Shown one piece after another: positions 34,346-48,445 of a stretch of DNA of 64,000 nucleotides (the first letter of the stretch is position 1; each line of letters starts with the position of its first letter). The notes beneath the pieces were generated by a model. It was not told the DNA's origin. It saw nothing but the letters and a program-made list of their open reading frames with translations, and did no database searches. The stretch comes from Diphasiastrum complanatum. Its lineage: Eukaryota > Streptophyta > Lycopodiopsida > Lycopodiales > Lycopodiaceae. The stretch lies in assembly GCA_029204225.1 (NCBI GenBank), contig CM055104.1, forward strand, positions 23,234,285 to 23,298,284, in the 5' to 3' direction. A program made the translations under genes and the position numbers.

Positions 34346-35490
34346 TCAACAAATTTTAAGTACAGAAAGCTTTGATCTAAACTTATCAAACGTTTCTCCA
34401 GTAAGTGGCTTAGTGAAAATATCAGCTAGTTGTTCTTCTATGCTACAATGAACAACATGAATTTCACGACTCAATAGCCTCTCACGTATAAAGTGATACT
34501 GAATCTCAATGTGTTTAGTTCTCGCATGGAACACTGGATTCTTTGCTAGCTGAATGCCACTCTGACTGTCGCTATGTAAAGTCGTGGGATTTTTCTGCTT
34601 CATGCCAATTTCTTCTAAGATTTGTCTCAACCATATAGCTTCATGTGCTGCACTACACATTGCCTTATACTCTGCTTCTGTGGTGGAAAGAGCAATTGTA
34701 CTTTGCTTCTTACTAGACCAGGAAAAGCAACTACCACAAAACTAGAATACATACCCTGTGGTGGATCTACGATCATCATAGTCACCTCCCCAATCCACAT
34801 CCACATAGCCACACAACTTAGGTAAACCATCATGCTTCCTGTAAATCAAGCCATACTCTGAAGTGCCTTTCACATAACGCAAAATGCGTTTAGCTGCCTT
34901 CCAATGCGTTTCCGTAGGTGCTACCATAAAATGACTTACAATGCCAACAACATAGCATATATCTGGTCTAGTTGTGGTAAGGTAAATCAAGCTTCCTACT
35001 AACTGTCTATACAATGCAGCATCAAATGACTGTGACTCATCAAGCTTAGAAAGCCTTTTACCTGGTTCATTAGGAGTGTTTACTGGTTTGCAATCCTGAA
35101 ACCTAAACATGTGCAGCAACTCTTTGACATACTTCACCTGTGTTAAACCCACTTCATGTCCTTCTTGCCACACTTCTACTCCAAGGTAGTAATGCATCAG
35201 GCTGAGATTTGTCATCTCGAATTGTTCCATGAGGTCTTTCTTGATCATGTCTATCATCTCTTGATTATTTTCCGTAATAATCAAGTCATCAACATAAAAA
35301 GCAATCAAAGCAACCATACCATCAAAGCATAAGACATATAGATTTGGATTAGAATGTATTCTCACCATCCCCTTTGAGTAAAAGTAGGCATCAATCCTGC
35401 TATACCACGCACGTGGTGCTTGTTTAAGACCGTAAAGCGCTTTCTTCAAGCGACATACTTTATTTTCCTGTCCCTTCACTACAAAGCCTA
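34346..35490 (-). pseudogene. copia RT C-terminus and RNase H
   Basis: Two minus-strand frames, 35479-34742 and 34660-34346, form the 3' half of a copia polyprotein. RT retains KALYGLKQAPRAWYSRIDAY and an intact catalytic AFYVDDLIITENN, followed by TNLSLMHYYLGVEVWQ, SLIYLTTTRPDICY and HWKAAKRILRYVKGT. RNase H has the DVDWGGDYDDRRSTTGYVF start and KHIEIQYHFIRERL, then LADIFTKPL at the end. One frame break lies near 34700. At about 35485 the sequence switches abruptly to gypsy integrase, so the 5' half of this copia is lost at the fusion. Confidence 0.9.
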
Positions 35491-36479
35491 TCCATGCTAA
35501 TAATACTCGTCCAATGCTGCGTGGGAATGAATAGTGGATGCAATAAGCCTGGTTGCTTAAGATGTTCCACCTTATTCACTTGACAAGAAATACATTTCTG
35601 CACGTACATGTATATAACTTTCTTCATACCAGCCCATTTGAATAGCTTGCGGATGGTTTGATATGTCATCAAAATTCCACTACGCCCAACACTTGGAGAT
35701 GAGTGTAGCTCATATAACACTTGCGGAATGAACTTAGATTTAGGAGCAAGCACAACTCTAGAATTGTTGTACAACAATATTTGTCCTTGTTTCTTATAAT
35801 GGGAATGAACAATTGAGTTGGAAACTTGAGTTTCCTCCCAAATCTCTTTCAAGTCTGGATCCTCCATATATTCCACTTTAATGTCTTTTATCCAATCTGC
35901 ACTCAATGCAGTTATTGAAGAGATTGTGCCGAATCTCAAATATGACCACAACATTCTGTGCTCTTCCGTTAGGATAATCCAAAATTTTGTTTTGATGTTC
36001 CGCCAAGTATATGCCACATATTCTGTAGATTTCGAAGATGCATTCATCTGCAAAGACCATATTCTCAATAATGCATCTGCAACCACAATGTCCTTTCCTT
36101 TTAGATATTCAATGTTAAAATCATAAGAATGAACCTGTGATAACCATCTCTTCTGCTTGTCATTCAATTGATTTTGGCTCAAGAAATATTTCAGACTATG
36201 ATGGTCACTTTTAATCAAGAATTTAGAACCATATAAATAGTGTCGCCATTTCTTAAGAGCATGCACAATTGCCAACATCTCCTTATCATGAGTAAGATAT
36301 GACACTTTCTTATCAGTGAGTTTCCTACTTTCATAAGCAATGACTCCATCTGATTGGCTCAAAATAGCTCCCAATCCTGTGCCACTGGCGTCCACTGTAA
36401 CCATGAAAGGTAAGTTGAAACTGGGTTGCACTAGTAATGGATTTGTTACCAACGATTCCTTAAGAGCTTCAAAAGCCAT
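35491..36479 (-). pseudogene. gypsy RNase H and integrase N-terminus
   Basis: The minus-strand frame encodes RNase H (PFMVTVDASGTGLGAILSQ, then SYLTHDKEMLAIVHALKKW, KSDHHSLKYFLSQ, GKDIVVADALLR) and the integrase zinc-binding domain (LHSSPSVGRSGILMTYQTIR, KKVIYMYVQKCISCQVNK). It ends at THWTS-like sequence just before the integrase catalytic core, where the copia fragment begins. Without the core and any chromodomain the element cannot be placed among chromoviruses with certainty, but the RT and RNase H style fits them. Confidence 0.9.
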
Positions 36480-37391
36480 TTGAGTTTTCTCATTCCATTC
36501 AAACTTGTCCTTTCTCGGAAGATGGGTAAGCGGTACAGCTACTTTTGAGAAGTCCTAAATGAATCTTCTATAATAAGATGCTAAACCCAAGAATCCTCTC
36601 AATTCTCTGAAGTTGTTAGGTGAATTCCAATTCTTGATTGCCTCAATCTTCTTTTGGTCCACCTTGATTCCCTTCTTGGACACAAAATGTCCCAAGTATT
36701 CCACCTCATCTTGAGCGAATTCACATTTGGTTATCTTTGCAAACAACTTGTATTCTTGAAGCATACCAAAAACTATATCCAAATGTTTCGCATGCTCTTC
36801 CATGTTCCTGCTATATATCAAGATGTCGTCAAAGAACACCAACACAAACAAATAAAGGTAAGGTTCAAAAATTCGATTCATAAGAGCTTGAAAAGTGGCA
36901 AGAGCATTAGTTAATCCGAACAACATAAATTTGAATTCATAATGTCCCATGTCAGTTCAAAAAGCTGTTTTATGCTGATCCTCTTCTTTGACCTTAATTT
37001 GATGGTATCTTCAACGTAAATCTATCTTTGAAAAAATGCTAGCTCCCTTTAACGCATCCAACAAATCATCCACTCTAGGTATTGGATATCTGTCTTTGAT
37101 GATCGCTTTGTTAAGAGCTCGATAATCATTACACATCCTGAATGTTCCATCCTTCTTCTTAACCAGCAACACGGGAGAGACAAAAGGTGATTTACTTCGA
37201 ACAGTAAATTCTTGTGAAAGTAATTCCTGAACCTGTTTATGGACTTCTTCTTTTTTGGCCTTTGATAGTCTGTAAGGTGGTAAATTGACCGGTTTAGTCC
37301 CCGATTCCAATTCAATAGGATGGTCCACAAATCTGGTAGGAGGTTCCCCTTTGGGTAACTGATCAGCAAACACATCAGAAAATTTACCCAA
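36480..37391 (-). pseudogene. gypsy reverse transcriptase
   Basis: RT is in two frames, 37391-37011 and 36950-36555, with a stop between and another before RNase H. The first gives [39 protein letters not shown] and [12 protein letters not shown]. The second gives GHYEFKFMLFGLTNALATFQ, FFDDILIYSRNMEEH with the catalytic Asp pair intact, and LRGFLGLASYYRRFI. The stop after RRFI is a TAG where Gln is usual, fitting a C-to-T change. This was a typical gypsy RT of near normal length. Confidence 0.9.
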
Positions 37392-37994
37392 GATCTTCCA
37401 AATTTTTTGAATCTTTCACACTTTGTTTTCCCTTGGCCAATGGTTTTGTTTTTACTTCCTTGACTTGTCCTTCAACTTCTTCAATCCTGAGCACAAACAT
37501 TTCCACATTTGATCTAGATAACCTTTGAGCTTTCTCCACAAAAATCAGCTGCAAAGTTGAATGTGGTTGAGTAGATTGAATGTTGTGTAGTTCAAATTGG
37601 CGTTCTCCTTGTCTGAAGCTCATCAGTCCTTGATCGAAGTTGATTGTTACATTTCCCAAGGTCTTAAGCCATTCCACTCCTAGTATAACATCAATTGGGC
37701 CTAGCTCCACAATATGGAAATTCGTTTTAAGAGTATAATCCTCCATTTGTAATTCCACCACTGGGGTAACATTATTTTACAAGGAATGGTTACTCCATTG
37801 GCAATCTAGAGTCTCATCTTATCACAACGATCCAAAGATGCTAATCCACAACTTCGTAATGACCTACTATTAAAGAAGTTATGCGTACTACCACTATCTA
37901 TTAAGCAAAATACTTTCCTTCCATTAATTAACGCTTGCACATGGAAGGTTTTGTTAGAATGGGATCCATTGAAAGCATTTAAAGATATGTTCAA
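37392..37994 (-). pseudogene. gypsy retropepsin protease and linker
   Basis: The minus-strand frame 37994-37806 contains the protease active site DSGSTHNFFNSR, preceded by HVQALINGRKVFCLI. The second half, 37761-37384, has the GPIDVILGVEWLKTLGNV flap/C-terminal motif, followed by a linker ([17 protein letters not shown]) to RT. A frame break at about 37765-37800 divides them. Confidence 0.85.
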
Positions 37995-38079
37995 TAGTTC
38001 AACTTTCTGATCCCCCCTAATGGATCTTTCCTGCTATCCGTGGTCTGATTGATGGTTTGGTGATTCCTCATCGGATGAG

Positions 38080-39290
38080 GTGTCTTCCTTTCCTTCATCA
38101 CTTTGCGGCGGCTGAGTGTCAATGACATTCGCTAAAAAAGTACTAGTATCATCTTCGTCATCTTCAACAATCAAGGAAATACCTACAAACTTAGCTTTGT
38201 CACACTTATGCCTTGGTTTCTATCTATGCTTACAAGTGAAACATAAGCCTTGATGCCGCAGTCGATCTATCTCTGCCTTTGATCTAACAATTTTCACCTC
38301 CGACTTGGCCTCCATGTTGCTCACTTGTTTCTTACCAATGTTCTTCCTATCAGCTTTTTTAACTGTCGGGTACTGGAGGATTGTGTTTCTTTCCTTATCA
38401 TGTTGACGGATATTAGAATTCCGCTCAGCTTCCCATCCGTTAACTTCATATCTGGGTGCTCCTGATTTAGTCGACCACTTACTAGCATATTTAGGCTCAA
38501 TTTTAAGAGCCACCCGCATAGCTTGATCGAGATCAGTACAAAAACGTGATGCTACATCAGCTCCAATATCCGGCTACAGTCCTTGGATATACCTTTGTAA
38601 GTGATCTACATCAGACATTGTGGGTAGTTTAAGAGTTAGACTCCAAAAATCGAAGTTATACTCTTGTATCGAACTCTTCTGACGTATCTTTGTCCATCTT
38701 TTAGAGTTATCGTCATCTTGGAATGGTCTTCTGAAGGTCTCAATACAAGCATTCTTAAATAATGGCCAATTAGTTTGTGCATTACATTCCCCTATTGATA
38801 ACCTATTCTCCCTCCGCTTCCACCACTCATAAGCTGCTTCTTCAAAGTGGATCGTAGCGAAAGTGATTTTATCTCGATCATCTCTATTGAATAGAGTAAA
38901 GTAGCGATCTAATTTATCCAACCACTCCTCAGTGTCAAGGGTCTTAAAGTCACCGTTGAACTTTGGAATGGTTATCTTATCCTTGTACTCCCGAGTATCG
39001 AAGTGGTTCCGTTGTTCATGAAGTCTCGTGGACTGTTGCACTCATTGTTCAGACATTCCCCTGTCATTACCAAGTCTGACCGGATATTCCATATGACTCT
39101 GTAATACATGCTTTCCCTTGTCCATGTCAATTCTCCGGACATTTTGAGAGGATGTTACATTTTGCAATGGAGATGATAGTCGGAACGATGTAGATGGCTC
39201 ATTAGATCTCTGATCAGCTCCCGCTAGTTTGTCTTGCCTACCAGCTAGGCTATCAAACAATTTGTCCCATTTCTGCCTCATCAGCAAGTC
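38080..39290 (-). pseudogene. gypsy gag with zinc knuckle
   Basis: The minus-strand capsid domain at 39041-38574 includes ITIPKFNGDFKTLDTEEWLD, YFTLFNRDDRDKITFATIHF, EEAAYEWWKRRE and LQRYIQGL, the Retrotrans_gag pattern. The upstream piece 39287-39042 is a Ser/Arg-rich leader. Downstream 38519-38220 ends with GLCFTCKHR, a stop, then PRHKC, an altered CCHC knuckle. Stops split what would be one gag frame into three. Confidence 0.85.
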
Positions 39291-40560
39291 AATTTCTTTC
39301 CATTGCTTGCAGCATTGTAACTATCAGATCTTGTGTAACCTGCATTTTACTTGGTATGTTTTCTTGCTGGTTTGAAACCTACAGTTCTTCCATCGTTTCA
39401 TCAGTAGGCAAGTTGTCTTAAGGTGGGCTATTTTTATCCACTGTCTGTTTTCATTTACCACCCATTCTGAAGTGTTATAGCAGTAATTTGGATAGTCTCG
39501 GTGAATTTGTCTTATCGTTCTATACACTTTTCGTTTCTGCTTTGCTGAATTCTGAGCTCAAACTAGAAAGTTATGGATTTTTTTCAAGAACTAGAAAGTG
39601 AATTAATTGAAACTTAGAATAGGGATCTTTACAAAAGTTTTACAAATTGGAATTGATAACACTTTGAAGTCCTTAAAACATATCAGTGCTCGTGGAAGAT
39701 TGTGAAACCCGTAAGAAATTTACAATTTACGGCAAAGGAGAGAATATGAGAGAGAATATTCGAGGGAATATGCTTAGGGAATATTCTAGACGAATGTTCA
39801 CATAAGAGACAGGGCTGGGCAGGAGGCATGAGAGCAGGGAGCAAAAAAGAGAGAGTCGGGAGACGGGGGTCGTGTGCGAAGAAGCGAGGCCGACGGGAGG
39901 GAGTGGGAGCAGGCAGGCAGAGGGAACGCGAGGGGACGATGGCCGTGAGCAAAGAGAGAGAGTAGGGGGGCGTCGCGGTTAGGGTTAGGGGAGAGAGAGC
40001 GATGGGAAGGCGCGGGGGGGTCGCGTTTAGGGTTAGGTTAGTCTATTTTTTTTTATTTAGCCTTAGAGATATTAGGGTTTTAAAAACTGGGCAGGGTGTG
40101 TCTCTGTTTTTTAGCACTCCTCATTGTCCTAAACCTAGTGGGCGAACATAGGGTTACAGCTGGTTTTTTTTTCTTGTTATTTTTTAGGTTAAAAATCTGG
40201 CGAACCTTCAAAATGAAAGGCTAAAATTTTCTTACAAAAGAAACAAAACTTCAAGTTTAAAGAATTGAAGTGCTTTTCTCTCACTTGAAAAAATTCACAA
40301 AAAAAACTTCCGAAATTCTGGCTAGCTTGACCCATCTCCACTAATTTGATCATAACTTTCTTAATATTGATCCAAATCACACAAACTTAGTACTTCTGAA
40401 AAGCTAACAACAAGCTCTATCAGCTTTAAAGATCAAATCAATGATTGAGTGTGATTTGATAAGTCTAATTAACCACAGAACAGGTCTGAAAATTTTGAAG
40501 AAAGAAAACTACCAAAACTAGAGCTAGGAATAAAAAATTGTCATAACTTTTTGGATACTA
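39291..40560 (-). repeat. probable 5' LTR and leader of the minus-strand gypsy
   Basis: The gag-upstream region has no recognisable gene. 39800-40040 is purine- and GC-rich on the plus strand with two short TTAGGGTTAGGG-like stretches. 40180-40560 has the repeated CATAACTTT...ATCCAAAT motif (near 40350 and 40545). It is where the 5' LTR should lie, but no primer-binding site or LTR pair was found. The open frame at 39683-39952 minus is compositional. Confidence 0.4.
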
Positions 40561-40564
40561 ATCC

Positions 40565-42200
40565 AAATGACCTGTCTAGATATCCATTTAAAAATGCATT
40601 AGAGACATCTAGTTGAAGAACTTGCAAATCGAAAAAACAAGCAATAGAAATTATGATTCTAATTGATACCATCTTTGCAACTGGAGCAAAAGTCTCCTCA
40701 TAATCGAGTCCATAAACTTGAGCAAAACTCTTAGCACAAAGCCTAGCCTTGTACTTGTTGATTGTGCCATCTTGATTATACTTGACTCGAAAAACCCACT
40801 TGCAACCAATGGTGTGCTTGTTGGATAAAAGATCCACAAGCTCCCATGTCCTGTTGGCCATCAAAGCATCATATTCTTCCTTCATGGCAAGATACCATTC
40901 CTTCGAATTGAGTGCATCATATACATCTTTTGGCTCCTCATTTGGAATAAATAAGCACAATTAGTGGAGTTGATTTCCACTTGCTTGCCTATATCTTCAT
41001 AAGTAAGCCTCCTAGGGTGAAAAGATTCGAGGTGACTCCTCCTCAATACATGATAGTCTTCAAGGGTGATGATTTGTGTATCTTTGTGAGAATCTTTGAA
41101 CTCGGCCTCCTCAAGAATGTATTTTTGATCCTCATGGAATATAACATCCCTACTCTCAATTGTAGTTGAGGTAGAGGGAACATAGATTCTGTAAGCTTTC
41201 TTGTTGGATGCATATCCAACCACAATCCCTTTAATAGAATTAGGATCATTTCTTTTCCTTGTTTCCAAGCGTACATGAACAAAGCAAGCACAACAAAAAA
41301 CTCTAAGGTGATCTACCTTAGGTTTCTTCTTAAACAAGACTTTAAAAGGTGATTTTCCAACAAGTGCATTGTGAGGTAATCTATTGCACAAATAGTTTGC
41401 ACAATTTATAGCTTCACCCCAATATTCTATAGGCAAAGAAGCTTCAGCTCGGATTGCTTTAGCACATTCACATAAAGATCTGTTTTTCCTCTCAACAACT
41501 CCATTTTGAGATGGAGAATAAGCACAATAAACGCTCTCTTTATTTCTTCACCTTCACAATATTCATGAAACGACCTCCTCCATCACATCTTAAAGCTTTA
41601 ACTTTGAAAGAAAACTGTTTCTCAACATATTATGCTTTGAAGATTAGGAAGTGATCAAATACCATAGCTTTTGAAGAAAGTAGATACAACTAAGTATATC
41701 TAGTAAAGTCATCAATAAAGGTGACAAAACATGTTGCACCACCAATACCTTTAGAAGAGGAAAAACGAACATCCGAGTGTATAAGCTCCAAAAAATGAGT
41801 AGTCTTGATAAAAGACTTCTCATATGGCTTTCTGTGTGATTTTGCAATAGCACAAGCCTCACAAGGCTTGAAATCTTTGGAAAGAGATTTTGGAAGACCA
41901 ATAGACTTCACTTTCTTGACCATAGAAGACATAGATTTAAAGTTAGGATGCCCCAACCTTCTATGCCACAACTCTTCCTTAGATAACAAAGCAATCTCAC
42001 AAAAGTTTGCATTCTCATAAGAATTCAATTTAAAAATTCCACCACATCTAGATCCATTAGGTAGGATCTCATCATTATTCTTGATAAAGCAAGTATTGGA
42101 GTTGAACTTTACATCACAACCATTATCAAGCCACTGATCATCATTACAGAATAATCCATGTACATTGTTACAAAAGATGCCTGTAAGGGCGTTGACTCCA
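40565..42200 (-). pseudogene. copia pre-integrase, integrase and partial RT
   Basis: On the minus strand: pre-integrase from about 42200 (IKNNDEILPNGSRCGGIFKL), then 42028-41690 (ELWHRRLGHPNFKSMSSMVK, CEACAIAKSHRKPYEKS, FVTFIDDFTRYT). Integrase continues at 41436-40882 (EYWGEAINCANYLCNRLPHN, FCCACFVHVRLETRK). RT lies at 40960-40541 (GCKWVFRVKYNQDGTINKYK, LDVSNAFLNGYLD). A stop follows FTRYT, and frameshifts lie near 41640 and 41440. RT stops at about 40565, before the YVDD motif, where LTR-like sequence begins. The integrase region between 41440 and 41640 is heavily degraded. Confidence 0.9.
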
Positions 42201-42230
42201 CTGGATGTTAGATGATCAGTGCATTGGAAT

Positions 42231-42316
42231 CCTAAGTTAATCTACTTACAGTCCCTCAGAAGGTAGCCGTTATCCTAAGTTAATCTACTTATAGTCCCTC
42301 AGAAGGTTGCCGTTAT
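42231..42316 (+). repeat. 43-base tandem duplication
   Basis: CCTAAGTTAATCTACTTA begins at 42231 and recurs at 42274; the two 43-base units differ at a few bases. Confidence 0.85.
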
Positions 42317-44480
<2,164 letters not shown>

Positions 44481-44488
44481 TGAAAGCT

Positions 44489-44496
44489 ATAAATAG
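44489..44496 (+). promoter_or_regulatory. TATA box of a copia LTR
   Basis: TATAAATA is followed within 450 bases by copia gag. The downstream T/C-rich leader (TTCTTTGTGG, TCTCTTGTG) is typical of an LTR R region. Confidence 0.5.
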
Positions 44497-44939
44497 CTAT
44501 ACCAACATGGAGAAATAAGGATCAAAGTTTTTTTCTTTGTGGATAATTCATCTCTTGTGTTTCTATGTCCATCTCTTTCATATTTCTCAAGATATCTTGA
44601 TTTTTAGTGTGTAGAATGTCAATTTTGTGATTGATTTTGCTTCCACACGTGTAAATGACAGTAGGCTACTGCTTTTGTTACGGACATGGACAATACCTTA
44701 CTATATTTTTAGAAAAATGATCAGATCTTAGTGATTTATGCAATTCTAGCATGTTAAAATCGATGATTTTTTATCTTGTAGCTAAATCTAGATGTGCATC
44801 CAAATTTGGTCAAGATCTTAGAGATCCATCAAGTATGTGTAGGGTGTGTAGATTCGATGGTGAGCAGCCCTTCTGTCGGTCATAAAGGGGTAGAACACTA
44901 GATAGGTATCTAACTATGCCAAGTTGCTAGATTTATGGA

Positions 44940-45919
44940 CAAGCTTGATAGAGCCAATTACCATATGTGGAAATTTAAGATGAAAACATAGTGCTAATGG
45001 CGAAGGAGTTGTATGACGTTGTTACAAGTGCAGAAGAGAAACCCAAAGCTGACAATGCAGCAATCTCAGATGGAAGCTAAAGAATGGAAAAGCATTTGCG
45101 CTGATCATCCTCAACATTTCGGATACTCAGATTGGCCACATATCCGAAGCCCAAACATTCAAAGAAGTCTGGGACATCTTGAGCACATTATACGAAGTGC
45201 GAGATATAGCTTCCAAGCTACATCTTAGGAAGAAATTTTACTCCCTCAAGATGGCAAATGGTGATTCCCTACAGAATCACATCAACCAATTCAAGAACCT
45301 GCTAAAGCAAATAGCTGTTGTCGGATCTATCATTGATGATCAAGACGCATTGATGCAATTGCTTACAAGCTTGCCAAGCTCATACGACAGCTGGGTGATG
45401 ATCATCATGACACATCCAGAGTTGACTCTTTCAAGAGTCATCACAATGTTGTTGAAGGAAGACACGTGGAGGAACGAAGCCTCTAGTTCCTCAGCTGATT
45501 CTCACGCTTTGTACACCAACAAGAGCACGACTAAACAGAAGAAGAAGAAAGGCTCGAAGCAATCAAAGCAAGACCAGAAACCAGCACAGCACAAAGAACA
45601 ATCGAATCTGCAAACAAAGAAGAAGTTGTTCTGAAGATACTACAAGAGAAACAACCACGAGATCCAAGACTGTCGGATACTACAAGCTAAGAAGAACAAC
45701 AAGGGACAGTCGAATCAAGTGGCCAATGCAGTTACAGAAGCTCCACAACCCATTCAAGAAATGGATCATGATGCCGTCATGACCAGCCATCAAGGAGCAT
45801 CTAACGACAGTTCTTGGTTCCTGGATTCCGGTGCCACTCAGCATATGACCAGCCACATTGGTTGTTTCGAGTCATATACACCCTATAGTACCAACAAATA
45901 CGTTCATCTTGGCGATAAT
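44940..45919 (+). pseudogene. copia gag, zinc knuckle and protease
   Basis: The gag begins near 44940 (an LDLWTSLIEP frame, MDKLD-like) and shifts into 45179-45634: YEVRDIASKLHLRKKFYSLK, NHINQFKNLLKQIAVVGSII, LMQLLTSLPSSYDSWVMIIM, ending in a Lys-rich tail. A zinc knuckle follows but its first Cys position is TGA. 45719-45919 is protease with the active site DSGATQHMTSH and KYVHLGDN. An LTR fragment interrupts at 45920. The gag is the full version of the fragments at 15018-15260 and 28181-28468. Confidence 0.9.
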
Positions 45920-46312
45920 TGTGAAGTTTTTAGCACGTGTGAACTTCACCACACACCTTACAGGATCTTTATGAGGTGTTGTGATTGCACAAGATTGATC
46001 AATGAACAGATTACTTGAAAAATTTAAGGCAAGAGCACAATGACATACACCAGACTGAAAAAACTATCTTCTTACTATGAGAATTGGATATCAGAAATTA
46101 TTCTAAGTGCTCACTATGGAGAAAACAGCCTGCTCTAGGATAGAGAGAGAAAATCAACACATAAAACTCAGGTAGAGAGAGAATGAGCCCAAAACACCAA
46201 AATCTCAATATTCACAATATAGCAAAACATGCCAAAGTTTTCCTACATCAAAGAGGCTCGAATTCCTATAGTGGAGTTGCATGGAAAGTCCACTTTACTT
46301 AGTTAACTCAAC
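45920..46312 (+). repeat. truncated alpha-family LTR inserted in protease
   Basis: TGTGAAGTTTTTAGCAC starts exactly where the protease frame ends and matches the first 390 or so bases of the LTRs at 14009 and 27162. It then gives way to copia sequence (DPSRFIVLGDGSKHQVNDI) at about 46313. The rest of the LTR is missing. Confidence 0.75.
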
Positions 46313-46905
46313 TTGTAAGTACTGATCCATCAAGATTCATTGTTCTTGGAGATGGATCCAAACATCAAGTGAACGATATTGGTTTACTGTGGCTCAACAC
46401 GAATGGCAGAGACAGATGACTCAAAGACGTCCTGTTCGTGCCTACACTGTAGCAGGACTTGTTTTCTTTGGATGGAAGGATGCGTGTGACGTTTTCTGAC
46501 GAAGCATGCAACATTGTTGATGCTAGTATCAGTACCCTGATTACTCAAGACAAAAAAAAAGATAATATGTATCACCTGAAGGTACGCCTACCTACAGATC
46601 AATTGCATTAGACTCATGATGATTTGCCAGACTCTATGGCACAAGAGACTATGCCATATGCACTCAATGACACTTTACCAAGCAAGCCATCATGGAACAA
46701 TTACAGGGGTCAACATCTCGAATGCGAACAATTCGACCACCTATGATGCATGCCTGAAGGGTAAGATGTCTCGTACTCCATTTGTCAAAGACTCCTACAG
46801 AATGACCCAGATTATGGAGTTAGTGCATTCTGACATATGTGGGTCTTTCAATGTGATCTCAGTAGGAGGCTTGAAATATTACATTACCTTCACCAAAATA
46901 TCCAT
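46313..46905 (+). pseudogene. copia pre-integrase and integrase N-terminus
   Basis: After the LTR fragment the element resumes with FIVLGDGSKHQVNDIG and a degraded pre-integrase. Then 46616-46905 reads TLWHKRLCHMHSMTLYQASH, DACLKGKMSRTPFVKDSY, VHSDICGSFNVIS and YITFTKI. It breaks at 46905 where another LTR starts. Several frames are needed between 46380 and 46600. Confidence 0.8.
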
Positions 46906-47384
46906 TGTAGGCTTTGTAGGCCCAAAAGAAGCTATTAGCCTTAAGAACAAGGCGGTTCTCTCTTTAGGCCCTTCAAAGTAATTAATAAGGATAATAGGCC
47001 ACTAAGGGCCCAATGTAGGCTAAATAATGCTTAACAAGGGTTAGCTATCCTTCAAGATAGTTATGTTTAGTTAAGTAAGAGCATTGCCTATAACTAGGCA
47101 AGAGACATCAACTTTTGAATCTTTTGGCTCATTTACAAGTGAGAGCTTCTAGCTTCTTTGTGAATGTGAGCCATAGGGATCTCCATTGCTAGGTCTCATG
47201 TGCCTTATCCACATGAATCAATGCTCATGTTCATATTTTGTACTCTTTCTTTCATTACTACTGTGATTCTATGGTGATCTCCATGTTTCTAGCTTTCTAT
47301 TGATATGCTATTATGATTGTCTTGTTCTCTTCTTGCTTCTAGCTTTACTTCATTGTAATTGCTATTAGTTTGGGATTTGACACA
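46906..47384 (+). repeat. copia LTR family gamma
   Basis: A 479-base block begins TGTAGGC, cutting the integrase at ITFTKI, and ends GACACA. A perfect copia primer-binding site follows nine bases later. It is the 5' LTR of a plus-strand element nested in the previous one. Confidence 0.75.
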
Positions 47385-47393
47385 TAAAATTTC

Positions 47394-47405
47394 TTGGTAT
47401 CAGAG
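47394..47405 (+). other. copia primer-binding site
   Basis: TGGTATCAGAGC is the exact plant copia primer-binding site complementary to initiator Met tRNA, followed by ATAGATCC. Confidence 0.9.
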
Positions 47406-47860
47406 CATAGATCCATGATCCATGATGATTCTATGAGAATTCCATTAGATTTGATGAGTTTATTGTTTTTGTAGCTTTCTTTTTGCTAATTTTTAACTTT
47501 GAATTTTTTAGTTCTGTTTAGACAATTTTTTAGCATTAAATTTAGTTTTTTTATTTCTAATTTGATTCTGTAAGTTTGTAGAGCTTTGTTCAGCTTGAAT
47601 TTGCACCAATTTTCAAGCCATTTGGATAAGAGATGCAAAAGTTATTGCACTTTTTTCAAAAGCTGTCAAAATAGGTGACTAGAATTTTGTTTTCACTTGA
47701 TTTGAATTTTTCAGATTTGATCAGAGTTTTTATTTCAAGTTTCTTCCATAGGATTTTAGAGCATTGTTTTAGCTTTGATCCTCACAATAACTAGACCTGA
47801 CATAAGCTTTAGTGTTCATAAGTTGAGCTAGGCTACGTAAAATCCTACTATTTATCATTG
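47406..47860 (+). other. copia leader, no gag
   Basis: A T-rich untranslated leader of about 450 bases runs from the PBS. Where gag should begin the sequence passes into RNase H, so gag, protease, integrase and RT are deleted. Confidence 0.6.
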
Positions 47861-48428
47861 GAAAATGGCCAAGAGAGTGCTTAGATATATATCTTCAACT
47901 TTTGATTTTGGTTTATTGTATAAAAGTGAAGATCTTTCTATTGTTGGTTAGTCTGACTCGGATTTTGCAAGTGATAGAGTAGATCAAAAATCTACACTTG
48001 CTTGTGTCGTATATCTTGGAGGAAACTTGATATCTTGCCTTTCCAAAAAGCAAGATACTGTATCACTCTCATCGTGTGAAGTTGAGTACAAGGCACTCAC
48101 TACAACAACAAAGGAAGTGCTTTGGATCAAGAGGTTACTAGTGGAACTAAAGATAATCTTGGAAGAGGATCTACCTATGATCACGTGTGACAACACTTCA
48201 GCCCAAGCCCTTGCCAACAACCCAATATTCCATGCAAGGAGCAAGCATATCGAAGTTGCACATCACTTTGTGAGAGAGAAGCTCATTGGAGGGGAAATCA
48301 ATTTGGAGCACATCGACACATCATCTTGTATTGCTGATATGCTCACCAAACCTTTGAGCAAAAGTTTCTTCATCAAGCATAGAGCCAATCTTGGAGTTAT
48401 ACCAAGATCCATGTTCAAATCAATATAG
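47861..48428 (+). pseudogene. copia RNase H
   Basis: The frame KMAKRVLRYISSTFDFGLLY, SDSDFASDRVDQKSTLACV, KKQDTVSLSSCEVEYKALTT, then HIEVAHHFVREKLIGGEINL and SCIADMLTKPLSKSFF is a nearly complete copia RNase H with one TAG near 47949. It is followed by a polypurine tract and LTR. It is the only pol part retained in this deletion derivative. Confidence 0.9.
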
Positions 48429-48437
48429 ATTATTTTT

Positions 48438-48445
48438 AGGAGGAG
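48438..48445 (+). other. polypurine tract
   Basis: AGGAGGAG-type tract directly before the LTR start TGTTAAAATTG. Confidence 0.75.

Noticed and set aside
39683-39952. Minus-strand Pro/Arg-rich 89-codon frame
   Set aside because: Compositional, lying in a GC-rich part of a probable gypsy LTR, with no conserved features.
39975-40045. TTAGGGTTAGGG-like stretches resembling the plant telomere repeat
   Set aside because: Only two short imperfect runs within a GC-rich LTR-like stretch; no array of TTTAGGG units.
47394-47405. Fragment of an initiator Met tRNA gene
   Set aside because: Only the 12-base complement is present, adjoining an LTR end, so it is a primer-binding site. I found no full tRNA gene in the window.
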